DNA from: Avena insularis
Lineage: Eukaryota > Streptophyta > Magnoliopsida > Poales > Poaceae
Length of the DNA stretch: 64,000 nt
NCBI GenBank assembly: GCA_023614405.1
Contig: JAJUPC010000040.1
Coordinates: forward strand, 1,240,001 to 1,304,000
Reading direction: 5' to 3'
This document shows positions 50,640 through 62,067 of this stretch, one piece after another. The notes beneath the pieces are model-generated. The model saw nothing but the letters and a program-made list of their open reading frames with translations. It was not told where the DNA came from and ran no database searches. The position numbers and the translations under genes were made by a program. How positions within the stretch are numbered: position 1 is the stretch's first letter; every line of letters begins with the position of its first letter.

Positions 50640-52430
50640 TGCACGAGTTTTGTTTGATTCTGGTGCTTCGCATTCTTTTGTTTCCCATAAGTTTGCTCAT
50701 GAGCATGATCCGGATATGGTTCCCTTATTGCATCGCCCGGTGGTACAATCTCTGGATCAAACATGAGCTGCTCATATCAGCCATGGCAATCAAATTGAGA
50801 TTGGTGGCTCTTAGTTCTCGGCGTCCTTAATTATTCAGGCAATTCGACATTGATGTCATCTTGGGCATGGATTGGTTGACAGAAATGCAGTTGTGATTGA
50901 TTGTCTGAACGCGGTTTCTCTGAAAATTCTGAAGGCCATATAGTCTATTCTCCAAGTCGACTCCTGCTATTGAGCTTTTTTCTTTGGCGGCTCGAATGCT
51001 GATGCTATGGAAGCTATTCAGAGTGTTCGATGGTCCGTGAGTTCCCGGATGTCTTTCTGAAGAGTTGCCGTATGCCTCCGGATCGTGAGGTTGAGTTTGT
51101 AATTGAGCTTGAACCGAACGGCTCCTATCTCCAAGCGCCTTATAAAATGGGTCTGCTGAGTTGGCTGAACTCAAACGTCGACGATGAACAAGATAAGTTG
51201 GGTTTCATTCAACACGATTGCCTCTTCTTGGGGTAGCCCAACCCTCTTTGTGAAGAAGCGAGACAAGACTGATAGACTTTGTGTTGACTATCGGGCTCTC
51301 AATGCTAAAACCATCAAGAATAAATATCTCCTTCAGATTAATGATCTCTTCGATCACTATGGGAGCTGTGGTATTCTCTAAGCTTGACTTGAGAAGTGGT
51401 TATCATCAAATCAAGATTAGAAGGAAGATGTTCCTAAAACAGCTTTCACCACCCGCTATGGCTGTGTGAGTACACGGTCATGTCTTTCGGTCTCACCAAC
51501 TTTCGCCACCTTCTCGAGGCTTATGAACTCGGTTTTCATGGAGTATCTTGATAAGTTCGTTGTGGCTCATCCGGATGACATCCTAGTCTATTCTAAGTCA
51601 AAGGAAGAACATGAAGAACACCTTGATCGTGTCCTAAACAAGCGTGAGAACGCTTTTATGCAAAGTTCTCCAAATGTGAGTTTTGGCTGCCTCAAGTCAC
51701 CTATCTTGGTCACGTCATATCTGCCAAGGGCATTGCCGTCAACCCGGAAACTGTAAAGACAATTGTTGACTGGCTTCCTCCTGTAAATGTCAAAGAAGTT
51801 CGAGCTTCCTTGGTTTGGCTAGTTATTGTCGTAACCGTTCGAACTTTTCGAAGATAGCGAAGCCTCTTACCGATCTCCTCAAGAAAGGCAAGAAATACCT
51901 TTGGACTCCTGCATGTCAAGCAAGCTTTGAAACACTCAAAGAGAAGCTCACTTCCACAGTCTTGGTTCCTCCGGATACATCCAAGCCTTTCCAGATATTA
52001 CGTGGCGCATCTTTGCAAGGATTAAAAGCGGTCCTTATGCAAGAAAAACAAGTTGTTGCTTATGCCTCTCGCAGTTGAAGACGCATGAGATCAACTATCC
52101 TACACATGACCTCGAACTGCATGGCGATTGTCTTTGCTTTGAAAGTATGGAGGCATTACTTGCTGGGCAACCGTTGTGAAATCTTTTCTGATCACAAGAG
52201 TCTGAAGTATATCTTCACTCAGCCTGATCTCAACCTTCGGCAGAGGAGGTGGATTGAAGCAATCAATGATTTTGATTTGACAATCAAATACACTCCAGGC
52301 AAAGCTAATGTCATGGCCGATGCTCTCAGCCGCAAAGCTTATGTCAGCAACCTCATGATGGAAGAACAACAGGCTCTCTTGTGCGAGGAATTCCGTCAGC
52401 TCAACCTTGAAATTGTGGATTAAGGGTATC
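50640..52430 (+). pseudogene. Element H protease, reverse transcriptase and RNase H (frameshifted)
   Basis: The protease has LFDSGASHSFVS, with Asp at 50656. RT pieces include EFPDVFLKSCRMPPDREVEF (about 51040), [18 protein letters not shown] (about 51270) and [15 protein letters not shown] (about 51390). The active-site block DDILVYSK (about 51575-51600) is preceded by HP, where YM is usual, so the YMDD box reads HPDD. RNase H is the best part: 52085-52423 includes [26 protein letters not shown] and [16 protein letters not shown] and RNase H would make the cDNA of the element. Frames change several times, so no product is expected as written. Confidence 0.88.
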
Positions 52431-53869
52431 TTCTGAACCTTCTGGCAACCCCTCTCTTGGAAGAAAAGGTTCGCTACATTCAACTTGGCGATCCGTACAC
52501 CAAAAAGATCATCTCCAACATGCAGCTTCCGAAGTATGAGTCCTTCCACGTCGATGACCAAGGCACGCTTTTCTTTGAACACCGGATGTTTGTTCCGAAC
52601 TACCCGGGTTTGAGAGAGCAAGTTCTCAAGGAGGCGCATGATTACATTCTTTCTATCCACCTGGCGGCACAAAGATGTACATGGACTTGAAAACACAATA
52701 TTGGTGGCAGGATTGAAACGATATTGTGCCAAGTATGTCTCGGTGTGATGTCTCGCAGAGTTAAAGCTGTCCATCAGAAACCGGTCTTCTCACCATTGAA
52801 ACCCCCGAATGGAAATGGGAGAAAGTAGAGATGGACTTCATCCTTTGGTTTTCCAAGGTCGAAGGGCAACAATGTAATCTTTGTTGTCATTGTGAGGCTT
52901 TCTAAAGTGGCTCACTTCTTTCCCGTCAAGGAAACAATTTCTGCAATTCAGTTGGCTGAGCTCTATATCAATGTAATTGTCTCTCGTATGGGGTTCCGCT
53001 TGAGATTAGTTCGCACTGCGGAAGCATCTTCACTTCCAAGTTCAGGAAAGTTTCCAAAATGCTTTGGGAACAAAGTTGAACTTCAAGACAGCTTACCACC
53101 ATCGATCGCAAGGACAAGTTGAAAGGATCAATCAGATTACGGAGGATATGCTCCGTGCTTGCGTCATCTCTTTTGGCATGAAGTGGGAAGAATGTCTTCT
53201 TATGCTGAATTCTCTTACAACAATAGCTTCGGAAAAGTCTAAAGATGGCACCATTTGAGGCTCTCTATGGTTGCAAATGCAGAACTCCGATCGGTTGGTC
53301 GATGCGGGGAGAAAGAACATTGTTTGGCCCGACATTGTAACTCAAGCGGAGGAGAAGGTTCACATCATTCTTGAAAATCAAGATTGCTCAAAGTCGCCGG
53401 AAGAGCAATTATGACAGAAGCATACCGGACATGGAGTATGTCCCTGGTGATCTCGTTTACCTTCGTGTCACTCCCATGAGAGGCACGCACCGCTTTGGTA
53501 TCAAAGGAAAGCTGGCTCCTAGATACATTGGTCCATTCAAAATTCGTGGAAGAAGAGGAGAAGTTGCTTATGCTCTTGAGCTCCCGGAAAAACTCAAGGT
53601 CCATGATGTTTTCCACATCTCTCAACTCAAGAAGTGTTTCAAGGATCCCGGCAGGACCGTGGACCATGAGCTTATCAATCTCCAAGAAGACCTGTCTTAT
53701 CAAGAACACCCCACAAAAATCCTTGAAATCAGAAAGAAGGACTACAACAAGTCCATCAAGTTCGCAAGGTGATCAGTCGCACCATTCATTGATGAAGCCA
53801 CTTGGGAGCGTGAAGATGAGCTCCGTGCCAAGTACCCTACCCTCTTTGAGTCTTCTTCTTTCTTCCTAG
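52431..53869 (+). pseudogene. Element H integrase and chromodomain (frameshifted)
   Basis: The integrase zinc finger starts near 52600 (LKEAHDYILSIH, then C..C near 52730). The catalytic core at about 52800-53270 is broken by several shifts but retains EKVEMDF and APFEALYGCKCRTPI-type blocks. From 53371 one frame of 134 codons carries the C-terminal region, with SRRKSNYD, FGIKGKLAPRYIGPFKI and KVHDVFHISQLKKCF. Then YQEHPTKILEIR begins the chromodomain, which continues in another frame as EATWEREDELRAKYP (about 53800-53840). Chromodomains of this type are thought to guide integration to heterochromatin. This confirms the chromovirus assignment. Confidence 0.88.
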
Positions 53870-53889
53870 AATCTCAAGTAGATTCCTGT

Positions 53890-53904
53890 TTAGTGGGGGA
53901 GAGT
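53890..53904 (+). other. Element H polypurine tract
   Basis: TAGTGGGGGAGAGT directly precedes the 3' LTR start TGTAGCATCCC at 53905. Confidence 0.88.
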
Positions 53905-56900
53905 TGTAGCATCCCAATTGTCTAACAATTGTAATGCTACTTGGTCTAGTAATATAATGGCTACTTCATATATATAATTGTTGCATCATAATTATATCAT
54001 GCTCATGTCATCATGCCACCTTGCATTTTAGCATCATATAAAACCCTTTTTGTTTTGGTTCTTCTCTCTTATGCATTGTAAATTGTATTTGCCTCTTGAT
54101 ATTGTATTTGGTTATTGATATATTGTATAAATGCCCAAGTTGAGTTGGGGGCATATCTTTTATTCCACTCCACCACCCTTTCTTTCACCACCTTATAATT
54201 CCACCATCCCATTATCCATGAGCTTGTATTTTCTTTTCTTTTGGTATTTAATCTAGCTCATGGGAGATAGGATGGATCCACTTCTACAAATTCTTTTGCT
54301 TGGCTTTTATTCCACTTTTGGGAATGCATAAGAATAATGCCATGTTAATATTATTGTTTTCACAAGAATCAACATGGCATTAAGTATTTTGCATGGGCCA
54401 TGCAAGCACCACCACATTCTAGTCCTTTGGGATTTTATATGAATTTTTGAGTGGTGTATATCTCTTGGAGCTCTCCTTTCTCTCTCAAATCTTTCACCTT
54501 GTTTGGTTTATTTCTTTTTGTCTAGTGCTCATCAAGCTTTTCTCACCTGTGTATGCCATGCAACCATCTCCATCTTTTGTCCTCCTTTGTTTTTATTTGA
54601 TCTTTTGTGTGAATCATCCATCTCCCTCTCTACCACTCTTTTGGCTTGATCTAGTTTGGTCTTGCTAAAAAGCCACCACCACATCTCTCTCTCTCTCTAA
54701 TCCTCACTCCAAACACCTAACACCTCATCTAAACCCTAAACCCCCTCTCTCTATTCCTATCTCTAAACCCTACCCCACCATGATCTACCCCATCTACCTC
54801 TCCTCTTTAAACCCTAAACCGAGCCCTCCCTAGCTAACCCTAGCTCCCTCCCTCTCTCTCGGCCTCGCTTCCTTCCTCTGCCATGCATGCCCCCACAGCC
54901 ACCCTTCCTCCCAGCCCACACCTCAGCTACCCCAACCCTAGCTCCAGCCCTAACCCGAGCCACTACTTCCTCCTACCCGAGCTCCCTACCCCCTCTATTT
55001 TCTCTCCTGCCGTTGCACCAGGCTCCCTCACGGCCCACGGCCTCCACCTATCCCACGACCCACTTACCTCACCCTGCTCCTGCCCAGCCCAGCACGAGCA
55101 CGAGGAGGGAAAAGTGGCACCGAGCCACCTTTATCTACTTGCCACAGCTGGTCGCCTCCCTCTCCCTCCTTTTCCTCCTTCCCCACGACTCTCCCGCATC
55201 TCCTAGATCTGTCCCGAGCCAGCCCTCCCCTCCTCCTTCCTCCTCTCCGACCACCAACAGCCAACGCCGCCGCCGCCAGCACATCGTCGTCCCCGTCGTT
55301 CCGGCCGTCAAGCTCTTCGTGGAGGTGATCGAGGAGATCGAGGAGTACCCTCTGCTTCGCCCCGTACCCAGCAGTGAGGAGGAGGAGGCCTGTACCCTCG
55401 CTGCGGCCTTGACGAAAACCCTAGCCCGCTGCTTTGCCCGCATCGGCGCCTGCTGCTGCTCCCAAGCTGATCCGACCACCAACCCAACGGTGAGACTCTC
55501 TCCCTCCGACATGCTCACGCCTGCTTACGCTCTAGCTCCGCCGTTCGTTTCTCCGAACACCCTCAGTGCACCGTGGCCGCGAGCCTCTGCACGTCCCTGC
55601 GTCGCCTCACACCTTACCTAGCCGCGTTGCCCTCTCCTATCAACTCCCCTAGCTCACGCTGGATCGCCCGCTCTGCCTTGGCCAAATGTCGCGGGATCGA
55701 GTCTGTCGCTCTTTCTGCGGCTGTCTTTTTTCTCCCGTCGGATCGAGGAGGCAAATATGTGATGCAGCGTGGCTTTTCTCGGATAGCCCCTCCGTTTTCA
55801 TCGCGCCCAACATTGCCACCACTTGTTGTGTGCTTTTTGCGTGAAAGCTCCGGTTTAAGCTCTCAACCCGCGCTCCATGGCGCTGGCCCCTTTGTCATTC
55901 GCGAGTCTAGGTAGCCCACCCGTCGTGGCCCAGGTGCATGGCCTTTGAGTAACAACAGGTGTCTGATTTTCTGTTTTAATTTAAACTTTTCAAATTTGTT
56001 TTAAAATCCAAATTTAAATCTGTTTTCAAATAACTTTTCAAATATAATTCCAAATTAAACATGTAATATATGTTTTGAAATCAGAAAAATGTGAGGATTT
56101 CAAATATGCCCTCCAAAATATATTTTGAACACTTTAAATTTCGAGTTGATTAAAATTACAATAAAATGCCCTTTTCCTTAATTAATTAATAACTTTTGTT
56201 TTATAACTCCAAATTTGACAAATAATATGTCTAAAATGATCAGCTCGACGAGACCTTTCTGTTTATGCATTCCATGTTCTGAATTGCAGCATGCATCATA
56301 TAAATATAAAGTATACAGCAACTTATTTGAGGATAAAAGGTGACTAAAAATCAATAAAAGGCTTTATTCTTGTATTCCACACCTCACCCATGCCATGCTG
56401 CATTAATGCCATGCAAACTGTGCATCATTCATCATGGCATGATTGTTTGCTTGTCGCATTTATTCATATGCTTGTGCACTTTATTTATGTTGGCCCTTGT
56501 TTGTTTGGTTCTTCTTGAATACGAAAGGTGGGATATATCAAGAAACCTGTGAGCACTACCAGATCATTCTCTGCTTCAATCGAGCTGCTGTGCAAGTACT
56601 ACCACATGCTTGCATACATATAGTACCTATTGCCTCTATCTTATTCTTGCATCATTGAGTCGCGATTGCATTAAACTGAATCCAATCTTTGCATAGCCTT
56701 TACTTTTTAAACCCCAGAAGCTTGTTCCTCCATCCCATGAGCCATTACTACTGAGTTGTTTGAGACATGCGGGTCGTAGAACAGCATGTGTAGGGTATGT
56801 GAGTGTCGATGGATAACGGTACCTAAACAACTTAACTTTGAGTAGTAATGGGATAACTAATGACGTGGCACCGTGAGCAATATCTGCTATTTGGTTTTCA

Positions 56901-58265
56901 TGCTCACTTGTGTCCTGTGGGACCCAGTACTTGATTCCTGTTCCTTGAACATTCGCTATCCACATCCGGAGGCTTATGAACCCCCAGCCGAGCTTGATTC
57001 ATTCTTATTTCTTGGGGCCACAAGTAGTTTGGGGCTTTATTACTATCTGTGCTTATGCCATGCTTTATCGCTTATTTAAGATTGTGCGTGGAGCACATCG
57101 CTTAGGGCCGTGACATCGTTTTACAGACGACAAGCCCGATCCACACTTTCGGTTCCCGATGTTTACAGCCGTCCACAAACCTTGAGTCCGTCTTGAGCCG
57201 CCAACCGTTCGGGTAGCTTAATGGGGTGGCCCCTGAAATATTTCTCAATCCTTGATCGCTTTGTCGGAATGCCTCGCTGGGTTTTGATTTGGTTTTCCGA
57301 GGTTGATCGAGTGTGTTGCTATTTGTGCACCCCTCAAGTGGTAAAACTTCTCAAAGCCGTGTCCGCGGTTATGGACGACTTGGAGCACAGTTTCTCGATC
57401 ATAGACAAGTATAACTAAAGTACCGCTTTTAATTTGACTAAGTACCTGACTAGTAAATAGTGCAACACTCACGGAATGGATAATAAAACTGCCAATGGAT
57501 GGGGGGTTGTTCGTCCGCTTCCTCGTTGGTAAGCGAGGAGGAGGATGGATCTGTTAATATTACCGTTATAACTGTCGTTATTAATTCACGGACATCCGTC
57601 TATCTTTGGTTAGGCGGATGGTTAGCGAGTATCTATAGAACTGTTAGGTATTATCTTTTGCTGCAATTGCGTCACCCTGTTGTGTCCTTTAGAGGCATAA
57701 AGACTTCTTGAGTACCCTAGGGTCTCACACGATAAATTGTTTGATTCGGATGAGCAGGTAAACTCGCAAGATGGATACTGGGTGGAGGAGGCAGACGATG
57801 TTGTAGCGATCTTTCGGTGTAGAGATTAGAACGGATCCGTGAGATCTGTGGGCGGGATGTATTTATTTATGGGGCATCTTATGCCGATTTGCTTCTTATC
57901 CGTACTCGGATCTTGTTTTCCGCTTCCGCCTGATACTCTGATGTTTGATGTATGAGGAGCTATCCTAAAATATTATATCTATCTAGGATATTTGGATCTT
58001 GCCGTATGGCGTTGCAATATTTCTATTTCTTTTAGATGGAATGGCTCTGAGGACTGTTGTATGGTGGCTTGCATACATACTCATTTGTGTATGTAGTTGA
58101 TCCCTTCATGCCGATTACGCTCGCTGCTCTTGTCCCGATGCTTGGAAATGGTTAGGACAGCCGAAAGGTCTACCTGTGAGTGGCATTTGGCCCCACCGTA
58201 CTATTTTAACCATTTCCGTTCATCCAGGCTTGTAACTAAGAGCGTAATTCACCGAGGTAGTTACA
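53905..58265 (+). repeat. Element H 3' LTR
   Basis: This is 4,361 bp and is the partner of 44131-48645. The GC-rich island is at about 54830-55940. GAGAT at 58266-58270 completes the target duplication. Confidence 0.94.
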
Positions 58266-58270
58266 GAGAT

Positions 58271-61200
58271 CTTCCATAGCTTTAGGCCTTAGTTTCTCAG
58301 AATTGTCCATAACCGGGGACACGTCTAAGTACTTAGAATTTTGATCTTCTGTAGAAGTTGTATACTTTACCCACATGACACAATCTCGTCTTAACGCCAC
58401 CAGTGTCCGCTGGATAAGTACACACCAAATGGAGTACCAGCAGATCGAGAATGTGACAAAGTCTTTTCGTAGAAGTCCTCCCAATACATAATGCTAGCTT
58501 GTCTACCGGAGCACCAATGCAAGGATATATTTCCAATACATGAATCCAGTTAACTAGTAGGTGCCAATGCAAGGGTCTTCCACTATGTAATTGAGTAATC
58601 CAGCCCATTTAGCATGTGGTACAGACACAAGCCACTGCATGTAAACATGTTCAATCTAGGTCCCTATGTGGTTTTATTCTAGTGCACATACAAAAAGATA
58701 GCCATATAAACATGGTTCCTTTGTTGCCACCTTATCCAAAATTGAGTCTCCACATTCCACCTGTGGTTCATTGAGTACTTGTTTTATTATATAAAACATA
58801 TATTTTTCCAACACTTCATATAATCATATCATGTATTCCATCCCAAGTCTATAGCAGGGCTAAGCATACTACAACTATGATGTTTTCACTAAGGAAGGTA
58901 TAAAGGATTTCCTAATAGGACATAGCATAGCATAGTAACATAGTAGCCCTATCATGCATACTACAAAAATACCACTAAGTGTAATGAAAATAGTATGGAC
59001 ATGGATGATAGTGTGACTTGCCTTTTTAGTAGAGAATATTGGTTCACTCCTTGATCTTGCAAATATCACACTCTTCAAACTTCACTACAATTCAATCAAG
59101 CAAGCACATATTCAAACTAGCATTCAAACAATTCACCACATAAAACAATAAAATCAAGCAATGCATGCAAGCATGCAAAAGATTGTTTTATTTGGAAAAG
59201 TGGTTTCTAGTAGGCTCTAAACATTTTAAAGCTCCTATTGGTCAATTACAAAAGTGGTAAAACCATTTAAATTCAAGTTGGTGAAAATGGCCATTTAAAT
59301 CATTTTTGTTTTGCTAAAAATGATTTAAATCAAAGTAATATTTTGAGTGTTAGTCAAATATTTTTAAACACAAATGTTAGTGTTTATGGTCAAAGTGTTT
59401 AATATTAATACATTTGCAAAAGGTTTTATCCAAATTCCATTTTTAATTCAAAGCAATATTTTATTTGGTGTTTAGGGTTAGAGGTTTTAAATCAAATCAT
59501 TTTCCAAAAGGTTTTACTTAAAAAGCATTTTTAAAACATAAACAACATTTTTATTCAACTAGAAATGCTTTTGTTCAAAGATTTATTCCTTTGCATCAAA
59601 AAATATATTCTTAAATCTACAAGTTGGTTTTTATGGTCAGTAGGTTCAAAACAAACCTTTTACGAAAGATTTTACTCTAAAATCATTTTTAGAATATTTT
59701 TATACTCAAATTAGGCCTACACATGTTTCTGCAAAAACAACCAATATTATAGAAGCAAATCATTAAACAAATGGCATGGTTGGGTAGAATTCTTTTTCCT
59801 GATTTCCAATGGTATAAAGTTTGCAAAATTTGGACGTGTAGATTTAAAGTTATGAATTTTACAAATCCTATCATCTAATAGATCAAATTTCTGTTTTTAA
59901 AACAATCACTGGCCACATGTCTGCTTCTAAATTGTGCGTACTGGTTTGTGCGGATTGCGCTCTGTGGATCGTTAGATCTAAATAAGATCGTGTGGCACAG
60001 AGCACACGATACCCCTTCGATCTAAGATCTAATCTTAGCCAGGCGTTTCAAATCTAATGGCTACCAGCGCAACTGCCAGGAACTGGCATCGCTCGACGGT
60101 AGCGCGCGGCGGAGACGCTCGGCTAACGACGGTTCCGGTGATACAGGAAGCAAGAGATGGAGTAGCTCACAGGGTCTGCAGGGGTGCGGAGAAGCTCGAC
60201 GTGGTCGTAGTAGTCCAAGGGGCGCACGGTGGTGTCAGGGATTGCTCGCTGGAGTAGCTCCTGGCGACGGGTGCTCTCTGTTGAAGACGAAGGCAAGCTT
60301 GTAGGTCACGCACGGATTATTGGAGGGCACCTGGAGATGCACAGGAAGCAGGCGAACTAGATGGTGTAAGTCGTAACTCGAGGCGCTCATGAGGTTGAGG
60401 GTTAAGACTCACCAGAGATTCGGCAGAGGGTGGCGATGCTCAGAGGCATACCGAGGCGAGCTCTGGGCACGCCTTCGGCAGTGGAGGCCTTGGCAAAGGT
60501 GGTGGTGGCGAGCATGCTCGTGGAGTCCAAAGGGCAAGGGGAGGTCAGACGACGCCGGATTTCGCCGGAAAAGCTCGTCGGAGCAGGAGGTTTTCAGTGG
60601 GCAATTGGGGCAGCCCGGTGGCAGAGAGTGAATGGCGTCTGGGGGAAAATGTGGAGGAGGGCGAGGCGATTTATTGTGCATGATCACAGACGAGTTTTAC
60701 TCACGCATTGATGCGAATTCACGCGGTGGATTCAAAGATGGAATAGCGAGGTGCGAGGGGGAAAACGGTCGCGGCGGGTGAGAACGATGATTGGAAGTGT
60801 GGGGTTGCACTGTCAACGAAGGAGAGGGTTGCGCGTGGGGTCGTCTCGTCAGCGTCTAAGGGGTCAGGTTTGCGGTAAGAAAACCATTCGCGTTGGGGGG
60901 AAAAGTGGGCTGCATTGCTGGGCTGGACTGGGCCTTGTTTCTGGGCTTGGTTTGTTTCCTTTTTTTATTCTAAATCCTTTTCTGTTTCTTTTATTCTGTT
61001 TTGAATTTATTCAAATGTTTCAAACACTACTTTTATTTCAAAACTTTTCCAAAATTTGAGTATATTTTTAATACTGTTTATTGATATATTCTAAAGTCCA
61101 TTTTAGAATATTTCTTTTATTCTTTTAGGGTACATTATTCATTTAAAATAGGCATTTGTCTTTATTCAAATAGGATTTTAAATATGTTTTCAAACTTCTA

Positions 61201-62067
61201 TTTGAATTACAATTTTTTTGTCAAACCTTTTTCTGTAGATTTTATTTATTCAATAGTACAAACAATTCACTTTGAATTATTATTTAAAATACTTTAATAT
61301 GATTTAATGTTCATTTAAATTGGGAATTATCTTTATTTAAATGAAATTGGATATTAATCAATCCTTATGATTTTATTTAAATAATCCTTTACTCCTTTTA
61401 TTAATCAATAATCTTTCATTTCATTTGTTTGTCCAAGATTTAATTTGGCTTTTAAATATTCCTTATTTATTTCTTCCTTTGCCTTATAAAATCCATATCT
61501 TTTTATTTAAAGATCCAAAATTGGTGATTCCAATTTGCATAACTTTATTTAATATTTGTTTATCTTTTTAAATTCCTTTAGGATTTATTTGCTCAAGATT
61601 TGGCATGGATTTTAGATAGGGCTTTATTAGCTTTGGAAATTAATTCCTTTTATCTTAATAAATTCATAAGTTTTTATCTATGACTCCAAATTGAGTGAAA
61701 CCAATTTCTATGGTTTTATAATATTTTACTTTATCATTCTTGATCATTTATAAATGTTTGTTGATTTTTTTTATATGGATCAAATCCATAGTCTTAGAGA
61801 GATCTTGGAAATGTATTATTCCATTAGGGTTTTAGGGTTTTGGTTTAATTTTCCAAGTGTTTAAATTTCAAGATACATTATTGATGAATGCATTTCACTT
61901 GATTGTAATTTTGTTTGATTCCCTTTTCATTCAAAGTTTGTTCAAGATGGGTTTTGATGTTTCCATTTGGAATCAAAAAGTTTATTTTCACCCTAAATTT
62001 CAACAATCATTTCTTTTGTTTATTTATTTTTCACATTTCAAAATTTGGAAAATTTTGGGATGCGACG
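58271..62067 (-). repeat. Element G 5' LTR, second part
   Basis: It matches 37958-41764. It ends GATGCGACG where the sister ends GATGTGACA, so the terminal base has probably mutated. The GC-rich island at about 60060-60960 differs from its sister far more than the AT-rich flanks do. Confidence 0.9.

Larger units (their letters stand above)
44131..58265 (+). mobile_element. Element H: Tekay-like chromovirus (Gypsy), plus strand, 4.4-kb LTRs
   Basis: It is 14,135 bp with TSD GAGAT (44126-44130 and 58266-58270). The uninterrupted site is preserved in the sister LTR of G at 37953-37957. The 5' LTR is at 44131-48645, the internal domain at 48646-53904 and the 3' LTR at 53905-58265. The internal order gag, protease, RT, RNase H, integrase, chromodomain, together with very long LTRs, identifies the Tekay (Del) lineage. 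The coding region has many frameshifts. Confidence 0.94.
37384..62067 (-). mobile_element. Element G: gag-only, giant-LTR Gypsy-type retrotransposon, minus strand, interrupted by H
   Basis: It has a 3' LTR at 37384-41764 (4,381 bp), an internal domain at 41765-43556 (1,792 bp) and a 5' LTR at 43557-44130 plus 58271-62067. H occupies 44131-58265. The LTRs start TGTCACATCCCAAAATT and end GGACCTCTACA on the minus strand. The only coding capacity is a gag with a zinc knuckle. With two 4.4-kb LTRs around 1.8 kb, it fits the class described as terminal-repeat retrotransposons with a gag domain. The LTR size and tRNA-Met primer site suggest descent from a Tekay-like chromovirus. Confidence 0.9.

Noticed and set aside
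52100..52774. 224-codon open frame on the minus strand opposite the RNase H of H
   Set aside because: It is the antisense shadow of the well-supported RNase H and integrase region on the plus strand.
54887..55621. Open frame of 245 codons in the 3' LTR of H
   Set aside because: It is low-complexity Pro/Ser-rich translation of a GC-rich LTR island, and the partner LTR does not keep the frame. Kept only as a low-priority finding.
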